From positions 310,001 to 374,000 of the forward strand of contig NW_024104453.1 of assembly GCF_003945595.2 (NCBI RefSeq): a stretch of DNA of 64,000 nt. The letters are read 5' to 3'. Below the pieces are notes generated by a model. That model saw only the letters and a list, made by a program, of their open reading frames with translations, did not search any database and had not been told where the DNA came from. Below are positions 49,101-58,800 of this stretch, one piece after another (position 1 is the first letter of the stretch; the number at the start of each line of letters is the position of its first letter). The stretch is from Pipra filicauda (Eukaryota; Chordata; Aves; Passeriformes; Pipridae). The translations under genes were made by a program, and so were the position numbers.

Positions 49101-50810
49101 CGTGCCCAGCCCGCCCCAGCCCCAGCTGTGCCTGCGCCTGGACGGGGGTCCCGCCGCCGCCGCCCACTCCCCGCTGGCCGAGCGGAACGGGCTCCTGCGG
49201 GTGCTGCTGCGGGGCTGCCACACACAGCTCGGCATGTCCTCCCTCACCAGCCTGGGCCCCTTCCTCGAGGATGAGATCATTCCAGAGGTGATCCCCATGG
49301 AGATAGAGGTGGTGGATGCCAAAATCACGATGCAGGTGAGTGTGTGGGGAACCAGAGATGCCTCCCGGGATGGCAGCCAGGGCAGAGCTCGCTTGGAAGA
49401 TTCTGCTTGGGAAGGGACCCCATGGGATTCCTAAGGGCCTCTGTAGAACTTCTGTTTTCCTGAGACTGGTTCTGCTTCTAAAAACTGCCTTAGGGATGAA
49501 CGAGGAACCCAAGGGAACTGTTGATTACTGCTCACGTGCAGCCTCTTCATGCAGCCAGGCCCTTCCGTGGGTGGGTGCCCTGGTGAGCTCTGGCAGTGCT
49601 GCTGGGCAGGAATGCTGCTCCTGAGGAGGGGAATCCTTTCCAGAGCGCCAGAGCTGTCGCAGCAGCTCATCTCCTCTCTGCTTTGTGTTTTGCCAGGATG
49701 ACAGCCCCCGGGTGTACCCCACCTCCCCTGGCCCTGTCCCCATCACCCTGGCAGTGGATCACGTTGTCGTGAGGCGCAAGGACGATGGTGTGTTCTATCT
49801 CACAGGTCAGCAACATCCAGGAGCTGGTTGTACTGTCCCTCTGCACCCTCAGGCTGTGCTGGAGGAGACTGGAACTGAATGATGGTTGCTGCTGGGAAGG
49901 ATGGGCTCCGGGGTGGGAGCAGTCCCTGCCTGTTTCCTAGTGTGGGAATTCATACTTGGTATTTCCTTGAGCACACACAGCCAGGACCCCTTTCTGCCTC
50001 TTCCCTTGCTTTAGTTTCTTCATTTTAAAATGGAAAAGAGAATTTTGTTTCCCTGCTTAAAAAGGAGGGGGGGAGAGAAGAAAAAAAATATTATTCTTTC
50101 TGTGCCAAGGGCCCTCTTATGTGAATGTCCACACCTGAATGTGTCCTGTTGCTTTCCAGCTCCCCAGGGGAAGGACTCACTGAAAGAGGAAAAACCTGTG
50201 TCAGTTCCTGAGGGGCAAAAGGCCCCAGCAGAGTCTGTCTTGGCAGCCCCAGCAGCAGGAGCACATGGGCTGCAGGTGAGTCATTGCTGCCTGTTGCTGT
50301 CTGGACAAGGAGAGAGCTGGCAGGGGGCTGGAAATTCTCTTTGGCCTTCATGTGTTTGCAGTCCCTGGCAGGTGTGGTGAGCTGCAGGAAGGGAGTGCCC
50401 AGGGGAGCAGCCTGTGCCTCCTCTTATGGGAGTTCTGAGGAGTGAGGGCACCTTGTCCAGCATAAACCTTCCCATTCCCTTTCAGAAACCTGGTTGTTTT
50501 TCTGGTTGGGTCCATCTTCCCACTGTGTCCAGTTCCTTGTTCAAAAAACAGGAATAGAGAGGTTCCCACAAAGAGAAGTTGTGTCATATGTAATTCATCT
50601 CAAAAGCTCCTGCTCTGGTTCTCCTCTGAGCAGGTCACTGTGCACCTTGGAAACTCTGCCTTGTTTTCTGTTTGTCTCTTGTAGCTAAAGCAAGTGCCAG
50701 AGTTGCAAAGGGAGCTGCAGACCATGAAACTGGCCCTTGCAGAAGCCAACATGGACAAGGCTCACCTTCTGCAGGAGATCAGGAAATACAACCCCCTGTT
50801 CCAGCTCTGA
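29216..50810 (+). CDS. BLTP3A: BLTP3A (UHRF1BP1), bridge-like lipid transfer protein 3A
   Basis: VPS13/ATG2-like rod protein proposed to move lipids between membranes at contact sites; the human protein works on late endosomes/lysosomes. Coding exons: 29216-29259, 38791-38953, 39707-39745, 40200-40291, 40485-40674, 40895-41035, 41610-41780, 42318-42495, 42818-42904, 43040-43204, 43707-43849, 44611-44752, 45226-45419, 45626-47166, 47393-47580, 48072-48223, 48319-48466, 49064-49335, 49697-49805, 50160-50275, 50685-50810. The sum is 4401 nt = 1466 residues plus stop, against about 1440 in human. All junctions are GT-AG and phases close. Residues 1-100 are the chorein_N region (MAGIIKKQILKHLSRF, NLELDEEVLQN). 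The groove-forming middle follows (LLDDLLWVLTDSQLKAM, SSYHLLISRLDLHICDD, VSAIHIEFTEYYFPDN). Exon 14 carries an acidic Ser-rich linker and 11-residue amphipathic repeats (about 1049-1082). The last exon is a coiled coil ending EIRKYNPLFQL. The paralogue BLTP3B is excluded by EMRTCEEPRPPNGQSPIALA and the C-terminus. Confidence 0.96.
29281..29327 (+). repeat. (TCC)n microsatellite
   Basis: ctcctcttcctc passing into at least nine uninterrupted tcc/cct triplets, 20 bases after BLTP3A exon 1. Confidence 0.9.
29536..29647 (+). repeat. CCGGT-rich minisatellite
   Basis: Irregular tandem array of about 12 bases built from ccggtgtcggttc, ccggtgccggt and ccggtaccagt, about nine copies, in the BLTP3A intron 1 CpG island. 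Confidence 0.8.
37095..37121 (+). repeat. Poly-A run, 27 bases
   Basis: Uninterrupted A27 in BLTP3A intron 1. No retrotransposed body or target-site duplication was recognised around it. Confidence 0.95.
38954..39706 (+). other. BLTP3A intron 2
   Basis: 0.75 kb with no feature seen. The other BLTP3A introns over 300 bases are 39746-40199, 41036-41609, 41781-42317, 42496-42817, 43205-43706, 43850-44610, 44753-45225, 47581-48071, 48467-49063, 49336-49696, 49806-50159 and 50276-50684. None shows an exon or RNA gene. Confidence 0.7.
41353..41410 (+). repeat. Poly-A followed by poly-T tracts
   Basis: A13 at 41353-41365, then T-rich tracts at 41378-41386 and 41391-41410, in BLTP3A intron 6. The opposed tracts could pair in RNA. 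The T tract lies 200 bases upstream of exon 7. Confidence 0.85.
45626..47166 (+). CDS. BLTP3A: BLTP3A exon 14, unusually long internal exon (1541 nt)
   Basis: Residues 584-1097. It opens with groove sequence (LNIPVDKKVTDHRD, SEDLWSVNFTELALGFEG, PFPLSIWACLPKRW). An acidic stretch follows (LGESDCEVDDGVDSEELEAS), then another beta segment (VHVKVRLNHYQYLVLLRMKE) and a long Ser/Glu-rich low-complexity linker, about 900-1035. It ends in Thr/Lys/Asp-patterned 11-mers (ITKDATKEALH, VTMDLTKEAMS, LTKDALSLSRD) likely to form a membrane-binding amphipathic helix. The acceptor cgtag is at 45621-45625 and the donor gtgagc starts at 47167. Confidence 0.94.
49064..49335 (+). CDS. BLTP3A: BLTP3A exon 18, tandem acceptor
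   Basis: Two acceptors six bases apart (cag ending 49063, tag ending 49069) both keep the reading frame, so the exon may start at 49064 or 49070 with or without two residues (Ala-Val). The exon encodes AERNGLLRVLLRGC and GPFLEDEIIPEVIPMEIEV, conserved groove sequence of the family. The N-terminal part is Pro/Ala-rich and poorly conserved, consistent with tolerance of the variation. Confidence 0.88.
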
Positions 50811-52750
50811 CAGTGCTGGCACTGCCAGGGAGCAGGGACCAGCACCAGCACCACCAGGGCAGGTTTGGTCACGTCGCTGCCAAATGGGTCTGATCCAGGG
50901 ACTGAGACCAGCTGGGACTGCACAGGACTCGGAGAGGGAGGGAGGGAGGGAGGCCTGGCTGAGACAAACAGGGAGGGAATGAGGAGGAGTTTTCTTTGCT
51001 GTGTTCTGGCAGTGCTGCACTGAGCCAGGGCACTGCTCAGCCTGCAAACACAAGGTCAGATGTTGGGGGGAGAGAGACACATCCTGTGTCTCCTCATCCT
51101 TTCAGCCTTCACCTTCCATGGTGACATCTAGAGAGGGTCCATGTTGGGGTTTCTGCTTCTTTCACCCTCCCTAGTTGTGTTCTTGCCCAGTCCTGCTCAC
51201 CAAGGGACATGGCAGGAGGAGGGTGGTCACTTCAGCACCTGGGGAGTGACAGGACAGGGGTGGCAGGGGGCTCAGGGCTCTGCTGGCTCCTGGAGGGAGG
51301 GACAGGAGTGCAGAAGGGATTTCCCCCTGTGGAGTGAGGGGATACAGCTCACTATCCCCTCAAGAACAGGGTCAGGATAGTAAAGAAATCCCTTCAGATT
51401 TCTTTTTCCACCAGTAATTCCTTGTGTGGAGACAGTGTATTAGACTTAGTCCAGTTCATTCTCACTTAATCCCACAACATTTGGCTTTTTGATGCAGAAA
51501 AACAAAGGAATTGATTCCTTACAAGGCACTGTTTAAGTTTACTATCAAAGAACAGGGGTGAAGGAAGTTGGTTCAGTCTCAGAGTGAGATGACCTGTGTA
51601 ATTAATTTTTGGGGTGCACGTTGTCCTCACAGCTTTGTGTGCCGGAATTCCGGCGGGGAGAGGGAGCAGCTGTGACCCCTGAGGAAGGAGCTGCTCCTGC
51701 AGGGCCGTGGGGGTTTATCAGCACTGAGCTCCTTTCTGGGGGAAATCCTTCAGCAGGGCTGTTGGTCTGTGGCCAAGGGGGCTGCCTGGGCTGGGACACA
51801 TTCCAGAGCCACCTGCTCTGTTCCCGAGAGGAAAACGCACTTGGAGTGGGTGTCAGGGGCACTGCCTTCCCCAGCCCTCAGCAGTGAAGGCAGTGCTGAC
51901 ATGTCAGACTCCTCTGCAGGGAGTGACTTGCTGTGAGCAGCTCCCAGAGCAAGACAGGAGGTGACAGAGCCTCTCTGGATCCAGGTGCTGTTGGAACAGA
52001 CCCCTGGGACCTGCCCAGAGCCTCCGAGCAGAAGTTGGACTTTGCTTTGCCAAACCTTTGTGCTGCTCCCTCTCCCCTGGGGAGCAGGAGCTCCAAGACT
52101 GCTTGCCTGAGGTGGAATGCAATGGTGTTCCTGCTTTTTCTTCGCTAATTGCTTGAAAATGGAAGGTTTCTCTTCTGCTCTTTCAAATTTTCATGATGTT
52201 TTGTTTGGGTGGGGAATGAGTGGGGTGCAAAGGGTTTGCTCTGCCTTGGTGCCCACCTGCAGGGTCCCACGGCTCCTCCCACGTGTGCAGGCTGAGCACA
52301 GCTGGGGCCAAGTTGTTTACAGCAAATTTCTTGCTCCAGCAACTCAAGTCAATGGGTTTTGTTGAAGAATTCAAGCGTTTCCTTTGCTTTGAAGTCCCAG
52401 TAAAAAGGACTGTAACCCAAAACCCACAGGCGTGGGAGGACAAAACCTCCGGGATCTCCATGGATCACAAGTAGCAAAGTTTACTTTGTGGAGCCCCTTA
52501 TCTAAGGACTCCTCCTCTGTTCTGGTGGGAGCCCACGGAATCCTGCCCACCACAGGTGCTGTGGGAGAGCCCGTGGCCTCAGCACCTCTCTGGGGCAGGA
52601 GCAGCTCCTGGGGACGGGGGGAATGTGCAAGTCTGAACTTGAATTTGAGTTTTAGCCAGTATTGGAACTTTGTTGCAGTTTGTTTCCACTGATGCATTTA
52701 TTGGTTCTATGAACCAGGAGCAAAATTAAACTCCTTAACCTCCTTCCAGG
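50811..52750 (+). other. BLTP3A: BLTP3A 3' UTR
   Basis: About 1.9 kb, if the single ATTAAA at 52725 is the signal used; I saw no earlier AATAAA or ATTAAA. It contains a (GGGA)n run at 50933-50951 and no other recognisable structure. Confidence 0.7.
52725..52730 (+). terminator. BLTP3A: BLTP3A polyadenylation signal
   Basis: ATTAAA, the common variant signal, in the context gcaaaattaaactcc, 1.9 kb after the stop codon. Confidence 0.65.
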
Positions 52751-52975
52751 CTCAGGCCTCTTCTCCCCCCCTCTCCCTCCCCCCCGTCTTCCCAACTGTG
52801 CTGCTTTCTGGCTTTGGAAGCACAGCTGAGCCATGACTTCAGAGGCCCCAGGGACCCAGCATTGCCCCAGGCTGGGAGCAGCTCCAGGAGCACCTTGTGG
52901 TGGGCTGAGGCACAGCCTCATCCTGCCCTGCCCTGGCACACAGCGAGTCCAGCCGGGCCACCAACACAGAGCAAC

Positions 52976-52981
52976 TTTAAT
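52976..52981 (-). terminator. TAF11: TAF11 polyadenylation signal
   Basis: ATTAAA on the minus strand (plus-strand tttaat), 286 bases after the TAF11 stop. The downstream minus-strand sequence tctgtgttggtgg is a good G/T-rich element. Confidence 0.75.
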
Positions 52982-53266
52982 GTACAAAAAAAGCCACATC
53001 TGGGCCAGCAGGAAGCACAGCCCTGGGGGTAAATCCTCTGAAGGCCGTGGATGTTCCTCTCCCTGCTGTGCTGAGGCAGAGGAGCCTGTGGCTCCAGCTC
53101 AGGAGCAACTCCTGGCTCTGCCCAGTGCAGGGTCCTGAGCAGTAACTCAGGACTGTCCCTGTGGTCCCCGAGGTCTCCCACCCCTCCCCAAGGGGCCTTA
53201 GGTTGTGGCTCAGCTGGGGAGGGTCCCAGAGGTTGCTGTTTCAGCCCCTCTCTGCTCCGGGGCCAG
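52982..53266 (-). other. TAF11: TAF11 3' UTR
   Basis: About 285 bases between stop codon and polyadenylation signal, without recognisable structure. Confidence 0.7.
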
Positions 53267-55013
53267 TCAGTGGAAGATGATCTTCTTGTACTTGGAGTTG
53301 GGGATCTGCCCTCGTGCCTTGAGCCTCCGCACAGCCTCTCTCATGTGCTTGGGCTGCAGGGGGGGCAGCTCCCCCCACTTCTCACACACGTCCAGGGCTG
53401 AACAACAAACACAGAGGTCAGAGGAGGGGACACCTGAGCCTTCCCTCTCTCCTGCTGCTTCAGCTGCACTTGGAAAGGCAACAGGTAATGCTTGTGTTTA
53501 GGGTTTACAGCTCCTGCTTTGCCAATACCCAGGAATGAACCTGCTCCATGAGCTCCTCCCTGACAGGAGTCCCAGAAGTGACCAGGACAAAGGGCCTCTG
53601 AACTGCTCGGCCAGTGTGGATGTGCTGGATCCAGTCCCACAGGGACTGATGTGCTTAAACCCAGGGCTGGGTGGGCTCTGGGGGGCTGTGGACAGAGAGG
53701 GGCTGTGCTCCCCCTGCTCCCTGTGACAGGCCCTGAGGCTGCAGGACCCCCAGCCCAGCTGGGACAGCTCCCAGGTCTCAAGGAACTCCTTTGTTCTCAG
53801 CAGCACTAAGAAGAGCCCTGGGCTGAGGGACAGAGCTGGAGCCCCGGGATCTCCTCGTGAGGAGCAGCAGCAGGACCTGGCTCAGGGGACAGAGGGGCTG
53901 TGCCAGCCCAGGCTGCCCTTGCTGTTCTGCCCTGAGCTGGGGCTGCCACTGGACCGGGGCCTCCCCCGGCCCTGTGTCCTGAGCTCCGGGCGTTGAATTC
54001 CCCCCCCAGCAGCTGCCACTCACCCTCCTCCACCACCTCCCCCACGAAGACCTTGGAGATGCCGGACATGGCGATGACGACATTCTGGGACACCGAGGTG
54101 CCTGTGATGGACTGGATGAGCTGGGGGGACAGGCAGGGACAGTCAGAGCCCCTCACCTTGACCCACAGAGACCCCCAGTCCCCCCGGGCAGCCCCGCGCC
54201 GGCACCGCCGGGGGGCTGGAGCTGCCCCGCGGGCTCCGCCCGGGAATCCCTCGGGGTCGGCTGTGCCGGGACACCGGGCTGAGCCGCGGGGCCGGGGCGG
54301 CTGAGGAGGGTCCTGGGGGGCCCCTCAGCCCTGTCCCGAACGCCCCTGCCCGTCGTACCCGTTTGATGGCGGCCTTGGGGAAGGCAGAGCGACGGTACAT
54401 CTCGTACCGGTTCAGCTGCTCCTCGGAGAAGGACGAGACCAGAATCCTGCGGGGGGGGAGAACGATCGGTCACAGCAAAAATACAGCTCCGAGGCTTCTT
54501 CGGGTCCCCGCGGCCGCCATGCAAAGGCGCCCCAGCCGGGGCAGGGCTGGGCTGGGCTGTGCCCTGGCGGCTCTCGGGGGTGAGAAGGGGGATCTGGGAC
54601 GGGTCCCCGGCACTCACTGCATCTTCTGGATCTCGTCCTCATCCACCTTCTGCTTCTTCTCCTTCCGCTCCTTCAGCTCCAGCTTCACCTTCCTGGCCGC
54701 GCTCGGCTGCAGCCCGGGCTCGTCCCCGTCCGCCGCCTCCCCCTCCGCGCTCCTCACCTGAAGGACAGCGCAGCGCTCGCTCTGCGGCCGCTCGGCCCCT
54801 CCCGGGCCCGCTCCCGCCCGGCCCCGCTCTCACCTCCCCGTCCGCCCCCTCCGCCTTGGGCTCGCCGCCCCCGCCGGCCTCTCCCGCCTCGCCCTCGCCC
54901 TCCCCCTCCACGGCCGCCGCGTCCCCCGCGCCGTGTCCCGCGGGCAAGGCGGGGCCCGGAGGTGGCTCCGCGGCCGCGGCGGCTCCGAGCGGGTCCCGGG
55001 CCGGGTCCGCCAT
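53267..55013 (-). CDS. TAF11: TAF11, TFIID subunit 11
   Basis: TBP-associated factor 11 (TAFII28), a histone-fold subunit that dimerises with TAF13 in TFIID lobe A and supports RNA polymerase II pre-initiation complex assembly. Minus-strand coding exons are 55013-54834, 54757-54618, 54446-54359, 54120-54024 and 53397-53267. They total 636 nt = 211 residues plus stop, the same length as human. Residues 1-60 are an Ala/Gly/Glu-rich, poorly conserved acidic tail. Residues about 85-105 are Lys-rich ([19 protein letters not shown]). The TAFII28 histone fold follows ([80 protein letters not shown]). It ends IIFH, where human has IIFF as I recall it. Kozak context gccATGg. Intron 1 is only 76 bp. 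The gene is convergent with BLTP3A and divergent from ANKS1A. Confidence 0.97.
53398..54023 (-). other. TAF11 intron 4
   Basis: 626 bp, the largest TAF11 intron. No feature seen. The other introns are 54121-54358, 54447-54617 and 54758-54833. Confidence 0.75.
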
Positions 55014-55033
55014 GGCCGCGCCCGCGGCGCCGC

Positions 55034-55320
55034 CTGATGGCGCAACACTGCGAGTCCCCGAGAGGTGGGGCCTGTCGTCATGGTAACGGAACCGCCACGG
55101 CGCCTCCTGATGACGCAACAAACGGAGGGCAGTGAGGGGCGGAGCCTGTCGCCATGGCAGCGGCGCCGCGGCGGCGCCCCGATGACGATTAACTAAGAGC
55201 GCCGTGAGGGGCGTGGCTTTTTATCGCCATGGAAACGGCGCAGAGCCCGCGCCTCTTGATAACGCACAGATAGGGGCAGGGCGAGGAGGGGCGAGGCCTG
55301 TCGCCATGGCAACGGCGCTG
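55034..55320. repeat. Four-copy tandem promoter module with RFX X-box motifs
   Basis: Each copy runs tgatgacgcaac, then ggggcgnggcctgtcgcc, then atggcaacggcgc. X-box-like cores lie at 55074-55087 (GTCGTCATGGTAAC), 55148-55161 (GTCGCCATGGCAGC), 55223-55236 (ATCGCCATGGAAAC) and 55300-55313 (GTCGCCATGGCAAC). Spacing is 74, 75 and 77 bases. Copy 4 matches the RFX consensus GTNRCC-N(0-3)-RGYAAC perfectly; the others have one to three mismatches. The upstream tgatgacgcaac elements repeat with a similar period. Confidence 0.88.
55300..55313. promoter_or_regulatory. Perfect RFX X-box
   Basis: GTCGCCATGGCAAC, a near-palindrome matching the RFX-family X-box in both half sites with a two-base spacer. 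Confidence 0.75.
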
Positions 55321-55564
55321 CCGCGGAGGGCCTTGTGCTGGGCCCGGCCCCGCCCCGAGCCGGAGCTCCACACCCGGCTGCTCCCGCGGGGCAGAGAGCC
55401 GGGACACGGCGCTGGAGCGGCACCGCAGCCCAGCCCCGCCGCTGCGGGGAGGAAACCCCCCAAACCCCGCCCGGAAACGGGCGCGGCCTGAGGGACAGGG
55501 CGGGGCTGGGGGCGGGCCCTGCGCGGGTCCCGCCTCATCTGATCCCGCCCCCCGAGGCCCCGCC

Positions 55565-55573
55565 CCGGAAGTG
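55565..55573 (+). promoter_or_regulatory. ETS (GABP-type) site
   Basis: CCGGAAGTG, 25 bases before the ANKS1A start codon. Confidence 0.6.
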
Positions 55574-55598
55574 TCGCGGGCGCGGGGCCGCGCCGGCC

Positions 55599-55807
55599 AT
55601 GGGGAAGGAGCAGGAGCTGCTGGAGGCCGCGCGCACCGGGAACCTCCCGGCCGTGGAGAAGCTGCTCTCGGGGAAGCGCCTCAGCTCCGGCTTCGGCGGC
55701 TCCGGCGGGGGAGGCGGCGGCGGCGGCTCCGCGGGGGGGGGCGGCGGCGGTGGCGGCGGCGGCGGTGGGAGCGGCGGTGTGGGACACCCGCTGTCCAGCC
55801 TGCTCAG
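55599..55807 (+). CDS. ANKS1A: ANKS1A (Odin), first coding exon; gene continues beyond the window
   Basis: Adaptor with N-terminal ankyrin repeats, two SAM domains and a C-terminal PTB domain; it acts downstream of Eph and EGF receptors and in receptor trafficking. Only exon 1 (209 nt, about 70 residues) is in the window. It begins [20 protein letters not shown], the first ankyrin-like helix pair, then [14 protein letters not shown] Gly-rich linker follows, encoded by interrupted GGC/GGG triplets (about 55700-55775), before HPLSSLL. The donor gtgagc starts at 55808; the split codon AG would be completed by exon 2, Ser in human. The start has a gccATGg context. No ankyrin exon (NCVDSTGYTPLHHAA in human) could be found in 55808-64000. 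Confidence 0.93.
55700..55775 (+). repeat. ANKS1A: Coding GGC/GGG-rich repeat in ANKS1A exon 1
   Basis: Interrupted GGC, GGT and GGG triplets encode about 27 Gly in a near-continuous run broken by Ser and Ala. The human linker is also Gly-rich but of different length, as I recall. Confidence 0.9.
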
Positions 55808-58800
55808 GTGAGCGCGGCCCCGGGGCGGGCGGGGAGGGCGCTGTGCGGGGCCAGGGAGGGAGCGGGGGGCTGGGAGTCCGTCCCCGGGGGGTTGCAGGTC
55901 ATAGCCGGAGGCGCCTCAGATGGGAGTCGAGGGCCGAGGGTGGGATAAGACATCGCGGAAGGTTGTGAGGGATGTGCGACCTGGAGACCCCGGGGAGTTC
56001 GGTGGGACCGGGGGCGCGGGGGGAGCCGCGGCAGAGCCCCTTGGGCCGGTGTGCCTCCGGTGGACCAGGAGGGGAGGGCGGCTGTCTGTCTGTTTGGAGC
56101 GGGCACTGCCAGGGCTGGTGCTGCCCAGGGGTGTCCTATTGCCTCGGGACCGAAGCGCGGCTGTGCGGGCGCTCCGACTGGTGTGACTGGGGAGCTGTGG
56201 TGCGTCTGGAGGGTTCTGGGTGCAGCCCAGGACGTGCGGGGGGTCCCGCGGTGGGAGAGCTGCCGGCTGTGGGTGTTGGGTGAGGTGTCCGGGCCCTGCT
56301 GGGGCACCCTCCGGTGACCCTCTGTGGGGTCGGGGTCGGCTCTGGAGGATCTCCCTCAGTGGCTTTGGTGTCCCCAGCCCTGCGCTGTGCAATTCTCTGG
56401 TTTGAAGCTCTTGGACCTTTTTTAGTTTTGTTTCTCCTCCCCTTTTCGGCATCTGCTGAGGAAACCACTCAGTGCTGTGCTTCTGGAGCCACAGCTTTGT
56501 GCCACTTCAGCCTCTGCTGGAAATGCTGCTGCTCCTGGTCCCTGAGCAACTGGTTTGTACAGGAGCATGGGGAGGAGATTTGTGCCACTGTCACTACACA
56601 CCTTGACTGTTAAGAGGGATGTGACTGGCCTGGTTGTGGCCAAATTTGATGTGTTTTCCCTTTGTCATAACCTGATCCCTGTCTGGGGCAGAGGCCCCGG
56701 CCAGGAGAGCTGCCCTGGGGCACAGGTTTGTGTTTCTGAAACGTGAATGTGCCTCTGGGTCAGACTGTGTCCTTCTCCTTGGATACATTAAATGCTCTGA
56801 GCCCTGGTTTGGGAGGGGAGTTGCTGCAGCCCCTCGAGGGGTGGCTGTGCGGGCGGGGGGCTCGGGTCAGTGCCGAGGGTCTGGTTACACACGCTCTGAG
56901 CTGCACCAGCTCCACACGGGGCCCTTTCCCCGCGGACGCGGCGCCCGTGGGGCTGTTTGACTCTGGCCGTGGCTTTGTGCACAGACGTGTCTGACAGTGC
57001 CTGTCACAGCTGTCACCCGTGTCCGCTGACGTGGCTGTTGGGGACACTGCAATGGTCCCTTTCCCCTCCCGAGTCCCAGCCCCGAGGCTGTTTTCCCTGC
57101 ACTGTGTGTTCTGTGTGTGTCTGTCACAGCAGTTCCGGGTCTGGCAGCGCGTCCTTAACTCGCTGTGTGGCACCTGCTGCCACTGAGGGGCTTTGGGATT
57201 GTTTCCCGCCTCCTGACCCTTTGTTGGGCTTTGGCTCTGGGTTAAGTGACTCCAGGTGAGGAGCTTGTGATGGGGTTTGGATGAGAAGCAGCTGCTGAGT
57301 GTCCCTGCAAGGAGAGGCCCAAGGGAGCAGCTGGGACAGATCAATTTTAGGGATGTGTTTGGTGGAGGAAACCTCACCTTTCCAACACTACAACATGGGA
57401 GCTTTTCTAGTGTAGGGTGTTGCCCCCTCAGCTGTGGGGAGAGCTCTGCCCTTGGTCAGGTCTGTGTGCTCCATGTTTTCCTTTCCTCAGGCAGCTGCCC
57501 CCTCCTACTCAGGCTGATCCCTGCTCCTGCCGAGGCTCCTCCCGTCTGTAAGGATCTGTCCCAACATGGGAGCTGCTGAGCTGCCCTCCACCCCCAGAGC
57601 TCATTCCTACTGCAGGGTCATGAATGCTCAGCTGGGCTGGCAGAACTCCCTTGTTCCTTCCTCCTCCCGATTTTGGTTCCTTTGGATGTCGCTATTTAGT
57701 TCCTATTTTATTTTTTAAGTCCCAGTGTTTGGACAACCTGTTCCCAAAGCCCATGTGTCCCGAAGTGCCTGTCTCAGCTTTTTCTGGCAGTTCTGCAACA
57801 TTTCAGGCATCTCAAAGATACAATTTTGGATGAGGTACAAACCAGGCATTTCCTGGAATCCCCATGTTACACCTGGTAGGTGCTGAGCTGGTGCTTGCTC
57901 TGAGCTAGCACTCATCAGTTTGGGCCATTTTTCTCCCAAAGAGAACAAGTGCTGCTCCATGAAGTGGTAGTAAATTCCTTGGAATGCAGTGTTTTATCAC
58001 ATCACCTGAGCTGCCACCGTGCCTGTTATCAGGCAAATGTGAACTTTGTCACAGTCCAGGCTGTGGTGAGGCCGAGCCAGCCCGCTGGGTGTGGAGCCAT
58101 GCACAGACTCCAATCACCTACAGCTGCAGGTGAGCAGGAAGCAGGACAGGATGGAGTGGGATAAGCCACAGGAGCAGTAATTGCAAAGACAATGGAAGTC
58201 TCTCCCGAGGGGTGAAGGTGCAGGGTGTAACACTCAGGATTTCAGGCAGAGGGACAAACCCTGGTGGGGTGGGGGAACAAGGAGGAGATGGGAGTCTGGA
58301 GTTTGCCAGAGATGGTGGGCTCACAAAGAGGTGGTGTCTGCCAGGGTTTGGAGGCTCAGTGGCCCCGGGATCAGCCCTTGTGCCGTGGGATCCGCAGGGC
58401 CTGGGGACGTGCTGGGGGCTGGATCAGCCCCTCGGCTGTGCCCGGCTGCTTCAACTCCACACCTGACCACAGCACAGGCAAAGGCACCACGTGAGGACCA
58501 GTGAGCAGCCAGAGGGAAAATCCACTCCATGCACGTGCAGCTTAGGGCTTATGAGCAGCAGCAAGTCCAGAAATCAGAAATGCACCGTGAATCCATGAGG
58601 GTTCTTGGATTCTCAGGGGCACTTTTGCATCAAGGCTGCAGAATTTGGATTTATTGGCTTTGGGTTTTTTTAGTGCTTCACTGTGAAGTTGAAGGCAGGA
58701 AGCAACAAAATAATCTGTGGCTGAGCTATCAGGCTGCATTCAGGAGGTTTTGCCAGGAGCAGTGAGGGATGGGTTGTGTTAAAGCCAAATCTGCAGAAAA

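Larger units (their letters stand above)
55014..55598. promoter_or_regulatory. Bidirectional CpG-island promoter of TAF11 and ANKS1A
   Basis: 585 bp separate the divergent start codons, as in the human arrangement. The left half is a four-copy tandem module carrying X-box-like motifs. The right half is plain GC-rich DNA ending with a canonical ETS site. Start sites cannot be placed from sequence, so the copies nearest TAF11 may be transcribed as 5' UTR. Confidence 0.88.

Noticed and set aside
55014..55121. In-frame extension of TAF11 upstream of 55013
   Set aside because: The frame is open but begins without an ATG, and TAF11 length from 55013 already equals human.
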